A DNA stretch of 64,000 bases from Bacillus spizizenii TU-B-10. GTDB taxonomy: Bacteria > Bacillota > Bacilli > Bacillales > Bacillaceae. Positions within the stretch are counted from its first letter, which is position 1, and every line of letters begins with the position of its first letter. A model generated the notes under the pieces. The model saw only the letters and a program-made list of their open reading frames with translations. It was not told the origin of the DNA and made no database searches. Of this stretch, positions 55,044 through 63,871 are shown one piece after another. The stretch lies in contig NC_016047.1 of NCBI RefSeq assembly GCF_000227465.1, positions 3,390,857 through 3,454,856 on the forward strand, in the 5' to 3' direction. A program made the translations under genes and the position numbers.

Positions 55044-55961
55044 GTGAAACAGCTCTCAAAAACGCGGACAGCGCTCCTGCTCGCCTTTCTCGTTATCATG
55101 TGGGGCATCAATTGGCCGCTGTCAAAAGCAGCGCTCGCCTATTCGCCGCCATTGTTGTTCGCGGGCATCCGAACGCTGATCGGCGGGCTTTTATTAGTCA
55201 TTGTCGCACTGCCGCGTATTCATAAATTGCGCTTAAAAGAAACATGGCCGATTTATCTTATTTCTGCACTTTTAAATATTACGCTATTCTACGGTCTTCA
55301 AACGATCGGGCTGAACTACCTTCCAGCGGGCCTGTTTTCCGCGATCGTCTTTTTTCAGCCGGTTCTGATGGGCGTGTTTTCTTGGGTGTGGCTCGGCGAA
55401 TCCATGTTTGCCATGAAAGTAATCGGGCTGATCCTCGGTTTTGCAGGAGTAGCTGTCATTAGTGCCGCAGGCTTTGGCGGGCATATTTCTGTTATTGGGG
55501 TTCTGCTGGCTCTCGGCTCCGCACTCAGCTGGGCGCTCGGAACAGTATATATGAAAAAAACAGGCAGTCGTGTCGATTCCATCTGGATGGTCGCCTTGCA
55601 GCTGACGACCGGCAGCGTGTTTCTGCTTATATCCGGCCTTTGGACAGAAAGCTTTTCTGCGATCCAATGGACAGCTCCGTTTATCACGAGCCTGCTGTTC
55701 ATCTCTGTATTCGTTATCGCACTCGGTTGGCTTATCTTTTTTACACTTGTCGGTTCAGGAGAAGCAAGCAAGGTCGCTTCCTATACTTTTTTGATTCCGC
55801 TCATTTCGATCGTGGCCAGCTCTATTTTCCTGCATGAACCGCTCACCTATAGCCTATTGGCGGGTCTGCTGCTGATTGTGACGAGCATCTGCCTCGTGAA
55901 TTCAAAATCAAAAGCACAAAAAACAGCGGCGATCTGTGTAAAGAAGAAGGCTGCACAATAA
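55044..55961 (+). CDS. yvbV: yvbV, EamA (DMT) family transporter
   Basis: 305 residues with ten membrane segments in two EamA repeats (first at about 10-135, second at about 150-290; MWGINWPLSKAAL, FVIALGWLIFF). It likely exports a small metabolite. Start is GTG 55044 with AAGGAGTGAT upstream. Divergent from the LysR gene yvbU. Confidence 0.87.
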   Translation: MKQLSKTRTALLLAFLVIMWGINWPLSKAALAYSPPLLFAGIRTLIGGLLLVIVALPRIHKLRLKETWPIYLISALLNITLFYGLQTIGLNYLPAGLFSAIVFFQPVLMGVFSWVWLGESMFAMKVIGLILGFAGVAVISAAGFGGHISVIGVLLALGSALSWALGTVYMKKTGSRVDSIWMVALQLTTGSVFLLISGLWTESFSAIQWTAPFITSLLFISVFVIALGWLIFFTLVGSGEASKVASYTFLIPLISIVASSIFLHEPLTYSLLAGLLLIVTSICLVNSKSKAQKTAAICVKKKAAQ

Positions 55962-55963
55962 TA

Positions 55964-55996
55964 AAAACCCTCTTGTCGGATGTGACAAGAGGGTTC
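55964..55996. terminator. bidirectional terminator between yvbV and yvbW
   Basis: A 12-bp stem AACCCTCTTGTC / GACAAGAGGGTT with a 6-base loop, T/A-rich on both sides. Confidence 0.94.
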
Positions 55997-56001
55997 CTTA
56001 T

Positions 56002-57345
56002 TTACTGATGCTTGCGTCCTTTGACCAAATATACAACTGTAATCAAAAGGTAGATCGCCGCAGTAATGCTGGTAATGACAATTGACGTTGTCAAGATGAC
56101 CCCGATCAGAATGGCGAGTAACGCCAGAATCGCAAACCATGTGGTGTACGGGAACCATTTTACATAATAGGCCGGTGTTTCTGTTTGCTCTTTTCTCGAT
56201 TTCAAATGAGCGAATCCGATGATCAGCCAAATGAATAAAACGGTATACCCCAATGATCCCATTAAGTAATTAAACGTTTGGCTTCCTGCGAACAGAGAAA
56301 TCAATACGCCAATATAGAGAGAGGAGGTGCACATCAGAATCGCAAACATCGGCACGTTTTTCGATGAAAGCTTCGAAAAGATCTTCGGAAGCCTTCCGTC
56401 AGTAGCCTGTGTATATAAAATGCGTGATGATCCGTATAAACCTGAATTCATAGAAGAAATGATCGCCAGCAGGATGACTGCGTTCATAATATGATCCGCG
56501 CCCGGAATACCTACCATTTTAAAGACCATAACGAAAGGACTTTCCGGAACGGAATTGACTTGATTCCATGGAATCAGGCTGACGATGATGAAAAACGGCA
56601 GCAGGTAGAACGCGACAATCCGTGTCAGTGTGCTTCGGACAGCTTTCGGGACAACCTTTTCCGGATTCTTTGTTTCAGCAAGCGTTACACCGATAATTTC
56701 TGTACCGCCGTAAGAGTAGATCACGACAAGCATCGCCGTAATCAGCCCTGTGCCGCCGTGCGGGAAAAATCCGCCGTGCTCTGTCAGGTTTGAAAACCCG
56801 GCAGCTGTATGATCACCGAATGATACAAATAAGAGCAACAATCCTAATATAATAAAGAGAATAATAACAGTAATCTTGATCATTGCCAGCCAATATTCGG
56901 TTTCGGCGAAGATTTTAACAGAAAGCAAGTTCACAATCGTGACGATAAGAGAAATCCCTAATGCCAAAACCCAGATCGGGCAGCCCGGCAGCCAATATTG
57001 GATAAAGATCGCAGCCACAACAGCTTCAGCCGCAATGTTAAGCACCCACATTTTCCAGTATATCCAATCCAAGAAATAAGCAGCGTAATTTCCTAATACC
57101 TGTTGAACAAGATCCCGGAAGGTTCTGGCGTTTCGATTGCGCACAGCCATTTCCGCGAGCCCCTGCATAATAAACAGCAAAATAATGCCGCCGAGCAGGT
57201 AAGCGATAATGACAGATGGCCCTGCCACATCAATCGCTGAGCTGCTCCCTTTGAATAAACCTGCGCCGATTGCTCCGCCCAGCGCCATCATCATAATGTG
57301 GCGGGACGTCATCGTGCGTTTTAACGTCTGATTGTCCTTTTTCAT
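56002..57345 (-). CDS. yvbW: yvbW, amino acid permease (probable leucine)
   Basis: 447 residues with 12 membrane helices, APC superfamily (GGAIGAGLFKGSSSAIDVAGPSVIIAYLLGG at the N-terminus, the consensus substrate-binding loop). The leader is a T-box with a CUC specifier, so expression rises when tRNA-Leu is uncharged; the substrate is therefore probably leucine or a branched-chain amino acid. The ATG at 57345 has AGGAGAGG. Single gene. Confidence 0.88.
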   Translation of the reverse strand: MKKDNQTLKRTMTSRHIMMMALGGAIGAGLFKGSSSAIDVAGPSVIIAYLLGGIILLFIMQGLAEMAVRNRNARTFRDLVQQVLGNYAAYFLDWIYWKMWVLNIAAEAVVAAIFIQYWLPGCPIWVLALGISLIVTIVNLLSVKIFAETEYWLAMIKITVIILFIILGLLLLFVSFGDHTAAGFSNLTEHGGFFPHGGTGLITAMLVVIYSYGGTEIIGVTLAETKNPEKVVPKAVRSTLTRIVAFYLLPFFIIVSLIPWNQVNSVPESPFVMVFKMVGIPGADHIMNAVILLAIISSMNSGLYGSSRILYTQATDGRLPKIFSKLSSKNVPMFAILMCTSSLYIGVLISLFAGSQTFNYLMGSLGYTVLFIWLIIGFAHLKSRKEQTETPAYYVKWFPYTTWFAILALLAILIGVILTTSIVITSITAAIYLLITVVYLVKGRKHQ

Positions 57346-57372
57346 CCTCTTGTACCTCTCCTTCTCATTTTC

Positions 57373-57655
57373 AAAAACAAAAAAGCCCGCCGTCTCCTAT
57401 CTAATCTAATAGATAAAGAGACGACGAGCCTTCGGCTGACCGCGGTACCACTCTTGTTGATTCTTCATGAAGAATCCAGCTTTTGACCTGTAACGAAGGT
57501 TAGCCGTTAAAACATGGGGAATATTCAATCTATTCCGTTTCGTCTTACCACTCCCGGGCGAGTTCAAAGAAGAATCAGGCTGCGTCGCACCATCCCGCAG
57601 CTCTCTGTTCTGATCACTTTCTTTTACTGCTCCCAATCTATGTGTTTTAGTTTTC
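57373..57655 (-). promoter_or_regulatory. T-box riboswitch, leucine-specific, before yvbW
   Basis: On the minus strand: the AGAGAG-type Stem I bulge (GATCAGAACAGAGAG), a specifier loop GAACTCGCC with codon CTC (57560-57562), the T-box AGAGTGGTACCGCGG (57440-57454), and a terminator stem GAGACG.../CCGTCTC (57384-57395 with 57418-57430) followed by T residues. Uncharged tRNA-Leu(GAG) would pair with the specifier and T-box and favour the antiterminator. Confidence 0.95.
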
Positions 57656-57693
57656 TGAAAAACTTAAATTTTACGATCTGAATATATTAACAT

Positions 57694-57722
57694 AATATAC
57701 GTGCTTCTCTTTTCCCTGTCAA
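57694..57722 (-). promoter_or_regulatory. yvbW T-box promoter
   Basis: TTGACA (57717-57722) and TATATT (57694-57699) are 17 bases apart on the minus strand, upstream of the T-box leader. Confidence 0.85.
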
Positions 57723-57746
57723 TAACTTCAGAAAAAAAAGAAACTG

Positions 57747-58522
57747 TTATTTTGTCCCTTTTTGAATGGCTTTCCAAAAGGATTCTGACTCGTTTCCTAA
57801 TGCGTAGACTGAGACACCTGCTATTTTATATTGCTTTGCCAGGCGGCTTTTCGTTTGAATGGTTTTTTCGTTTTCATACCACACGACATGTTTATGCTTC
57901 TTTTTGTCAACGTAAGAAAACGTCATCGAACCTGACTTTTTGTTGAATGCCGGCTTTGCTTTTTGCTTTTTGATGAGGGACTTGAGTTCATTCCATTCCC
58001 ACATTGTGCTCCCGCTGCCGTCTTTCATATCCCAGTCATAGCCGTACGCCGGGATTCCCATGATGACTTTATTGGCTTTGATTTTTTTAACCGAAAACTG
58101 CAGAGAGCTTTTGATCCAGCTTGTGCTTGCCACTGAGCCCGGCTCGCCCCAAATGCCGTGTTCGTCGTAAGTCATGACTTGTACGTAGTCGGCATATTTA
58201 CCGATTTTCGCATAATCATACGGCCAGCTCCATTCATCGTTTTGATCATCTGCGCTTTTGGCCGGAACGGAAACCATTGTTTTGATCTGTTTCTTTTTCA
58301 GAGCCTGTGAGACATCTTGAATGAAGCGTGAGTATTTGGATCGGTCTTCTGGATTCACTGCTTCAATATCGATATTGATACCGTAGTATGAGTGCTTTTT
58401 AGCCAGTGCTATTAGCTGATCTGTGAATCGTTTTTTCGCTGTTTTATTACTCATGACTCGACTCGCTAAATCTCCGTCAAAATCGTAAATGTCGTCATTA
58501 TAGTTTGAAATCACAGCCCAGG
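57747..58522 (-). pseudogene. yvbX: yvbX, C-terminal part (cut off by an IS element)
   Basis: About 258 codons of a glycoside hydrolase family 18-like protein (spore-coat or chitinase-like). The catalytic motif reads GINIDIEAVNPED near the cut, and MTYDEHGIWGEPG and GIPAYGYDW follow. The open frame begins at an internal ATG (58514) just inside the IS junction and has no signal peptide or ribosome site of its own, so this piece is unlikely to be functional. The N-terminal piece is at 59807-60070. Confidence 0.88.
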
Positions 58523-58562
58523 GGACTGACCCCCGTTTTTGAGACAGGGATCAAAACACCTT

Positions 58563-59375
58563 TTAAACAGCCAATTGCCGATAGTTTATCGGTGATTGGT
58601 TGTTTAGTTTCGTTTGAATACGAATATTGTTATAATAATGAATGTATTCTATGACAGTGCGTTCTACGATGGCGGTCGTAGTTCGATCAATGCTGTTAAG
58701 ATAGAACGTTTCAGACTTTAGTGAGGAATGAAACGATTCGATGGAGGCATTATCAGCGGGCGTCCCTTTGCGGGACATGCTCATGGTAATGCCTTTTGTG
58801 TTAACAACTTTTTGATACTCGTAAGATGTATACACAGAACCTTGGTCACTATGTAACACGCAGTTCTCAGGCAGTGTTGGCAGCTGATCAAGTGTGTCTA
58901 AGACAAAGTCTGTGTCCTGCTTATCGCCAATCGTAAAAGCAATCACTTCTCCATTGTATAAATCTAATATACTGGAAAGGTACAATTGTTTCTGTCCATA
59001 AGGCAAATATGTGATGTCCGTTACTAGTTTTTCAAGAGGGCGATCAGATTTAAAGTTCCGATCCAATATATTATCGACCACGGCATATGGCTGCCCATTC
59101 TTCTTGCGCTTTTTCACCTTAACCTGGCACTGCCATTGATTTTTCTGCATAATACGTTGAACCGTTTTATGGTTAATACGCATTCTCTTTTTTAGTATGG
59201 CTGTGATTTTTCGATATCCATATCGATACCTGTGCTCTCGGCACAACGTGCCGATTTGTTTTTCCAAATGGCGCTTGGGATAATCTTTCGTCAGATTCTT
59301 CTTCCAACGATAATAGGACGCTCGAGAGATACCTAAATGAATACAGATATCCTGCACGGTCATTGTGCTGTGCAA
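58563..59375 (-). CDS. IS3-family transposase OrfB (DDE domain)
   Basis: 270 residues as an independent frame. An IS3 helix-turn-helix linker region (DICIHLGISRASYYRWKK) is followed by the integrase core with the DDE triad: VTDITYLP, VLHSDQGSVYTS and PADNASIESFHSSLKSE. Its true product is the fusion with OrfA made by a -1 frameshift at 59432-59438; the isolated ATG has no good ribosome site. It seems intact, so the element may still move. Confidence 0.92.
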   Translation of the reverse strand: MHSTMTVQDICIHLGISRASYYRWKKNLTKDYPKRHLEKQIGTLCREHRYRYGYRKITAILKKRMRINHKTVQRIMQKNQWQCQVKVKKRKKNGQPYAVVDNILDRNFKSDRPLEKLVTDITYLPYGQKQLYLSSILDLYNGEVIAFTIGDKQDTDFVLDTLDQLPTLPENCVLHSDQGSVYTSYEYQKVVNTKGITMSMSRKGTPADNASIESFHSSLKSETFYLNSIDRTTTAIVERTVIEYIHYYNNIRIQTKLNNQSPINYRQLAV

Positions 59376-59380
59376 TGCTT

Positions 59381-59716
59381 CTACAAGTTCGACTGACGTT
59401 TCGCTATCAACTTCCTTTCCAATTCGTTGTACTTTTTTAAAACTTCATTCTGTTGTCTCAGATAACGGTTCTCTGCCTGCAGTTTCTCTAATTCGGAAGA
59501 ATACTCTGGACCTTTTCCGTAAGTGTATTGCTTTCCAACAGGCTGTTCGAATCGATGTATATCCCCAGCCTTATGCCATCTAACCCATGTCTGAACCTGT
59601 GTCTTATTCTTAATATTCAATTTCTGCATGATCTCTTTCATAGGCACGCCTGCCAATCTCATTTCTACAGCCTGCTGTTTCACTTCAACCGGATAACTCA
59701 CTCTTGTCCCCATAGA
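59381..59716 (-). CDS. IS3-family transposase OrfA (helix-turn-helix)
   Basis: About 111-122 residues; the open frame from 59749 has a weak start, and the ATG at 59716 (MGTRVSYPVEVKQQAVEM) with GGAGGTG upstream is better. The helix-turn-helix (PMKEIMQKLNIKNKTQVQTWVRWHKAGD) is followed by a leucine-zipper coiled coil (SELEKLQAENRYLRQQNEVLKKYNELERKL). An A6G slippery heptamer (59432-59438), in frame as A AAA AAG, allows a -1 shift into the OrfB frame. Confidence 0.9.
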   Translation of the reverse strand, partial: SMGTRVSYPVEVKQQAVEMRLAGVPMKEIMQKLNIKNKTQVQTWVRWHKAGDIHRFEQPVGKQYTYGKGPEYSSELEKLQAENRYLRQQNEVLKKYNELERKLIAKRQSNL

Positions 59717-59806
59717 AAAAACACCTCCAAGTCTAATTTCGGATAACAATCATCCGTTTTCAAACTTGAAGGTGTTTTTATTTGTCTCATCTTATGGGGT
59801 CAGTCC

Positions 59807-60070
59807 CCAGGTCTTGATTTTTTTCTTTTTCGCATATGTCAGCTGCTTGCTTGGGGCATCGCCAATGACTTGTCCGTTTTTTTCAAACGCAAACGTATCT
59901 GTAGCGATGGCATTCATGTATGTATGATACTTCGTTAGAGAATTGTATGAGGCCGTATCCCCAGTCGTGTAGCCTAATGTCACGCCGGCTGCCTTCGCTT
60001 CTGTTTGTGTATACATAAACAGCACGATCGCAATCGCCAGTGAAACAGCTATAATCAGCCATTTTTTCAT
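59807..60070 (-). pseudogene. yvbX: yvbX, N-terminal part (cut off by an IS element)
   Basis: About 88 codons of yvbX: a signal peptide (MKKWLIIAVSLAIAIVLFMY, cleavage near TEAKAAG) and the first part of the GH18-like fold (GVTLGYTTGDTASYNSL). It runs into the IS end and stops after WGLTP. The ATG at 60070 has AGGAGG. The full protein would have been about 340 residues. Confidence 0.88.
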
Positions 60071-60140
60071 CGCACTTCCTCCTTTTTCAAGTCATACTCT
60101 TCTCATCGGCCAAAAAATTGGATAGTTGAAGTTTTTTTCA

Positions 60141-60165
60141 AGCAGAAAGCCCGGCATATGCCGGG
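60141..60165 (-). terminator. lutABC terminator
   Basis: Stem AAGCCCGGC / GCCGGGCTT with an ATAT loop, nine bases after the lutC stop; on the minus strand TTTC follows. Confidence 0.85.
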
Positions 60166-60174
60166 CTTTTAAAA

Positions 60175-60897
60175 TCAACGGTCAGAAACGAGAATGTATG
60201 CGGCTTTTACAGGTCCGTGCACCCCGACGACCAAATCCATTTCGATGTCGGCTGAGTTACTCGGTCCGGTAATGTAGTTGATGCATGAAGGAACAGTGAC
60301 GCCGTCCGCAATGTTTTGACGGATGATTTCACTGGCTTGCGTCATTCTTGGCACAATGCTTGATTTCGGGACAATCGCAATATAGGTCGTCGGCAGAAGG
60401 CTGACAGACCGGCCGATGTCTTTTGAGGAAAAGAGGACAACCGTCCCCGACTCAGCCAGTGTGATTTCACTGAATGTGATCCCTACATTGGCTTGCTCCG
60501 CTTTTTTGATATTTTCTTCGCCTTTGTCAGCATCCCACTCCCAGACCGGCGTTCCTTCGCCCGGCCAGTCCTTGGTGAGCAAGCTTTTTAGTCCGTATTC
60601 TTCAAAGCGGGGGTCCTTCGGAATGATGACAGGGCCTCCGGAAAACCGGCTGACCTGCTCGCGGAGGGCATCGTAAAGGCCGGTTGAATCCGTTTCAATC
60701 AGCTCTGTATGGATTTTGACGCAATGGTTTTTGAGGACTGTGACTAAGTCATCCGCTGAATATCCTTTAAGTGTTTGATATTGCGGCTGATGAGCCCACT
60801 CAGGGACTGCCACGCCCCCTGTTCTTCTTTCACGGCCCAGGCGTGATGCGATTCGGTTTAAAAAGCTCTCCTGATTCTGAACGTTTCCCTTCGTCAT
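60175..60897 (-). CDS. lutC: lutC (yvbY), lactate utilisation protein
   Basis: 240 residues of the LUD domain family (GITFSEITLAESGTVVLFSS, ITGPSNSADIEMDLVVGVHGP). LutABC oxidises L-lactate to pyruvate and feeds electrons to the respiratory chain. The start is the ATG at 60897, which overlaps the lutB stop as TGATG; AGGAGG is seven bases before. A GTG immediately before it is less well placed. Last gene of the operon. Confidence 0.94.
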   Translation of the reverse strand: MTKGNVQNQESFLNRIASRLGRERRTGGVAVPEWAHQPQYQTLKGYSADDLVTVLKNHCVKIHTELIETDSTGLYDALREQVSRFSGGPVIIPKDPRFEEYGLKSLLTKDWPGEGTPVWEWDADKGEENIKKAEQANVGITFSEITLAESGTVVLFSSKDIGRSVSLLPTTYIAIVPKSSIVPRMTQASEIIRQNIADGVTVPSCINYITGPSNSADIEMDLVVGVHGPVKAAYILVSDR

Positions 60898-62336
60898 CAC
60901 TGCTCCTCCTTCGTGCGTTCACTTGTTTCTCTGTCTGTAAACCAATCTCTGAATCTCGATTTATGCGGTGCTGGGAAATCGCGGATCTGTGTCCAGCTTT
61001 TGAGCGGGCCCGGCCCTTTCGAAATTTTTTCGTCCTCTGTAAAAGGCGTCATGGCGGCTGGCGCCCATTTTGAGCCCATTTTATAAAGCGACAAAGAGGA
61101 CGCGCCAAGTCCGAACGCTTTCATCGCAAGCTTTTCACTGATCGGCGCTCTGCCTTCTTTTTCGACGATGTTCTGGCGATGCTTGAGAAGCAGCTCATGA
61201 AGCGGAATTTTGACCGGACAGGCTTCAGAACAAGCCGCGCACAATGTAGACGCGTACGGCAGCTCCTTAAAATCGTCATAACCTCCGAGCAACGGCGATA
61301 AAACCGCTCCGATCGGCCCCGAATAGATGGAGCCGTATGAGTGTCCGCCGACATGGCGATACACAGGGCAGACATTGATACAAGCTGCACAGCGGATACA
61401 TTGCAGCACGGATTGGAATTCCGTTCCGAGAATATTGGACCGGCCATTGTCAACAATGACAAGATGGAATTCCTCCGGCCCGTCCACTTCCCCTTCCAGC
61501 TTCGGTCCTGTCAAAGCCGTAATATAACTTGTCAGCCGCTGTCCGACAGCGCTTCTTGTCAGCATGCTGACAAGGACTTCAAATTCAGAAAATGACGGGA
61601 CAATCCGCTCCATTCCCATCACAGTGATTTGCGTTTTCGGCAAGGTGCTCACAAGCCGTCCATTTCCTTCATTGGTCACAAGGCTGACAGAACCCGTATC
61701 AGCAATGGCGAAGTTACAGCCGGTAATGCCGATATCCGCCTCCAGAAACTTTTCCCGGAGGATGGCGCGCGCATGCATCACTAGCTCTTCCGGTTTTTCT
61801 GTATGTTGATAGTCCAGCCTTTCTTTAAATACATCGCGTATCTGTTCTTTATTTTTATGAAGGGCGGGCGCTACGATATGTGAAGGCGGATCATGATCAT
61901 CAATCTGCAAAATATACTCGCCGAGGTCGGTTTCGACGACTTCGCAGCCTTCCTGTTCCAGCACCTCATTCAGATTGATTTCCTCTGTGACCATTGATTT
62001 TGATTTTACGATTTTCTTCCCATTCTTCTTTTGAATGACATCGCGAATATAAGAAGATGCCTCTTCCGCTGTTTCCGCGAAATAGACATGCCCCCCTCTT
62101 TTCGCCACATTTTCGGCTAGCTGGCCGAGATAGAAATCGAGGTTTTCAAGAACATGCTGCCTGATTTCCTCTGATAGCGAGCGCCACTCCTCCCAGTTAC
62201 CCAGCTCTTCGGCTGCTTCAAGGCGCCGTGTCCGCAAACGCTCCTGCGCCCCCGAAACAGCGCCTCTCATAAATTCATTATCGATCCCCTGTGATACCCG
62301 CTCTTTAAAAGCGTCAGTACCGATTTTCATCGCCAT
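60897..62336 (-). CDS. lutB: lutB, iron-sulfur lactate oxidase subunit
   Basis: 479 residues. An N-terminal LUD-type domain (about 60-290; [23 protein letters not shown]) and a C-terminal ferredoxin domain with two [4Fe-4S] motifs, [16 protein letters not shown] and [13 protein letters not shown]. Cytoplasmic electron-transfer core of LutABC. The ATG at 62336 follows GGGGGAAAGG; an ATG two codons on is possible. Overlaps lutC. Confidence 0.95.
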   Translation of the reverse strand: MAMKIGTDAFKERVSQGIDNEFMRGAVSGAQERLRTRRLEAAEELGNWEEWRSLSEEIRQHVLENLDFYLGQLAENVAKRGGHVYFAETAEEASSYIRDVIQKKNGKKIVKSKSMVTEEINLNEVLEQEGCEVVETDLGEYILQIDDHDPPSHIVAPALHKNKEQIRDVFKERLDYQHTEKPEELVMHARAILREKFLEADIGITGCNFAIADTGSVSLVTNEGNGRLVSTLPKTQITVMGMERIVPSFSEFEVLVSMLTRSAVGQRLTSYITALTGPKLEGEVDGPEEFHLVIVDNGRSNILGTEFQSVLQCIRCAACINVCPVYRHVGGHSYGSIYSGPIGAVLSPLLGGYDDFKELPYASTLCAACSEACPVKIPLHELLLKHRQNIVEKEGRAPISEKLAMKAFGLGASSLSLYKMGSKWAPAAMTPFTEDEKISKGPGPLKSWTQIRDFPAPHKSRFRDWFTDRETSERTKEEQ

Positions 62337-62362
62337 GATCCTTTCCCCCTCTGAATCCAGTT

Positions 62363-63079
62363 TTATCTGCTGTTGAGCACTTCGGCGATGTGCATCACTT
62401 TGACATTCTTGTCTTTACGATCAAGCCGTCCCCCGATATTCATCAAACAGCCGCAGTCAGCACCGATCAGCACCTCTGCTCCCGTTTCCTCCACGCATGC
62501 GACTTTTTCATCGACCATCTGCTCAGAGATCTGCGCCATTTTGACGGAGAACGTTCCTCCGAATCCGCAGCAGTTATGTTTGCCCGGAAGCGCTGTGAAT
62601 TCTAGGCCCTTCACATGGCTCAGAAGCTTCATTGGCTCCTCCCGAACCCCGAGCAGCCTTGTCATATGGCACGACGTATGTAAGGTTGCTTTTGTATCAA
62701 GGGTCGCGCCGACATCCTCTATCCCAAGGACGTTCACGATAAAATCCGTCAGTTCATACGTTTTATCGGCAAGCTTTTGCGCTTTGTCTGCCCATTTCGG
62801 ATCATCCTGAAACAGGTGCGGATACTCCCGGAACATCGTCGTGCAGGAACCGGAAGGGCTGACGACATATTCGGAATCCTGAAACGTTTCGATCATCCGT
62901 TTCATTGCTTTTTTGGCGTCATTCACATAGCCGCTATTGTAAGCCGGCTGCCCGCAGCAGATCTGCCCCTCCGGAAAATCAACCTCACACCCAAGGCGCT
63001 CCAGCAGCTCAACTGTTGCTTTTCCGACATTTGTTTGAAACATATCAACAAGACAAGTGACAAAAAGTGAGACTTTCAT
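62363..63079 (-). CDS. lutA: lutA, Fe-S oxidoreductase subunit
   Basis: 238 residues with two CCG domains ([11 protein letters not shown] near residue 40 and [10 protein letters not shown] near residue 155), which bind an Fe-S centre or cofactor. First gene of lutABC. The ATG at 63079 has AGAGGGG; an upstream ATG at 63103 adds eight residues without a better site. A perfect 9-bp-arm dyad lies 32 bases before the start. Confidence 0.95.
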   Translation of the reverse strand: MKVSLFVTCLVDMFQTNVGKATVELLERLGCEVDFPEGQICCGQPAYNSGYVNDAKKAMKRMIETFQDSEYVVSPSGSCTTMFREYPHLFQDDPKWADKAQKLADKTYELTDFIVNVLGIEDVGATLDTKATLHTSCHMTRLLGVREEPMKLLSHVKGLEFTALPGKHNCCGFGGTFSVKMAQISEQMVDEKVACVEETGAEVLIGADCGCLMNIGGRLDRKDKNVKVMHIAEVLNSR

Positions 63080-63110
63080 GATGAACCCCTCTCTCATCCC
63101 CAATATATGA

Positions 63111-63131
63111 TCAGGTCATCTGATGACCTGA
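63111..63131. promoter_or_regulatory. candidate LutR operator
   Basis: Perfect dyad TCAGGTCAT-CTG-ATGACCTGA upstream of lutA. This is typical of a GntR-type dimer site and matches the role of LutR at this operon. A TATATT lies beside it at 63102-63107 on the minus strand. Confidence 0.8.
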
Positions 63132-63207
63132 GTTAAAATAACTATATGAATATCGTACACTATTCTGATAATGGAAGGGAAGGGTTTTCTATACATTCCT
63201 GCAATAA

Positions 63208-63234
63208 AAAACGCCTGTTTCACTGGACAGACGT
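63208..63234 (-). terminator. terminator after the DUF2812 gene
   Basis: Stem ACGTCTGT / ACAGGCGT with an 8-base loop, followed by TTTTTTAT on the minus strand. Confidence 0.88.
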
Positions 63235-63253
63235 TCATGGTGCAACACACTTT

Positions 63254-63871
63254 TTAATGGTCATACAGGCACTTCCTGTACTTTTTATATGTTTTCACAA
63301 ATAGATAAAAGAAGCTAAGAGCGCTGAGGAGAACAATCCATCCCGCTCCCCCTCTCATCAGTGCAAAAGGTGTTTCAAACAAAAAGGCTCCGATAAAAGT
63401 TGCTCCGGTCTTATCCCACAGTCCCGGCGTATAATACAAACTCTGGGGACGGATAAATAAATCAGTATTCAAAGCATTGGCAGTAAAGAGAGTCAGGATG
63501 AAGGATAAGAATATAAATGAAAGTGCAAAGTACGCTTGAAATAAGCGTTTGTATCTTCCAGCTCTGGATTCTGCATCAGAAAAAATATCATCTGATGCAC
63601 TGGAGTTCTCTTTTCTAAAATAATGCAGGCCTTGTGAACTGAAAAGATGCTTCCATCCGCTGTCTTCAAATAGAGTGCGATAATCAGTAAAATCCTCCGG
63701 ATGTTTAAAGGTGCGATAGTCTATTTTGACGATAGAAGGGTCTGACGTTGCTTCGTCTGCAAACCGATAGGAAAAAAAACCCTTTCCTTTCAATCCGTAC
63801 CCCTTATCTGCCATCTTATTGAGCCACTGTTCCTCACAGTCTATGTCCGTAAAATATCTGTATTTCTTCAT
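63254..63871 (-). CDS. DUF2812 membrane protein
   Basis: 205 residues. An N-terminal soluble DUF2812 domain (about 1-100; TDIDCEEQWLNKMADKGYGL, the typical start) and two hydrophobic segments at about 113-130 and 172-192. Function unknown; such proteins are usually encoded with a PadR regulator. The ATG overlaps the PadR stop codon as ATGA, so they are coupled. GGGGGAGG lies just upstream. Confidence 0.85.
   Translation of the reverse strand: MKKYRYFTDIDCEEQWLNKMADKGYGLKGKGFFSYRFADEATSDPSIVKIDYRTFKHPEDFTDYRTLFEDSGWKHLFSSQGLHYFRKENSSASDDIFSDAESRAGRYKRLFQAYFALSFIFLSFILTLFTANALNTDLFIRPQSLYYTPGLWDKTGATFIGAFLFETPFALMRGGAGWIVLLSALSFFYLFVKTYKKYRKCLYDH

Larger units (their letters stand above)
58521..59808 (-). 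mobile_element. IS3-family insertion sequence inside yvbX
   Basis: About 1.29 kb with inverted ends GGGGACTGACCCC, further matched at GAGACA and AACACCTT. It carries two overlapping genes in the IS3/IS150 arrangement. The uninterrupted yvbX sequence would read AAGACCTGGGCTGTG; the ends share C/G runs with the target, so the duplicated target can be read as 3 bp (CTG) or up to 5 bp (CCTGG). A flush fit means the insertion is recent. Confidence 0.9.

Noticed and set aside
57406..57636. A 76-codon minus-strand frame before yvbW
   Set aside because: It is inside the T-box leader; the conserved RNA elements explain it.
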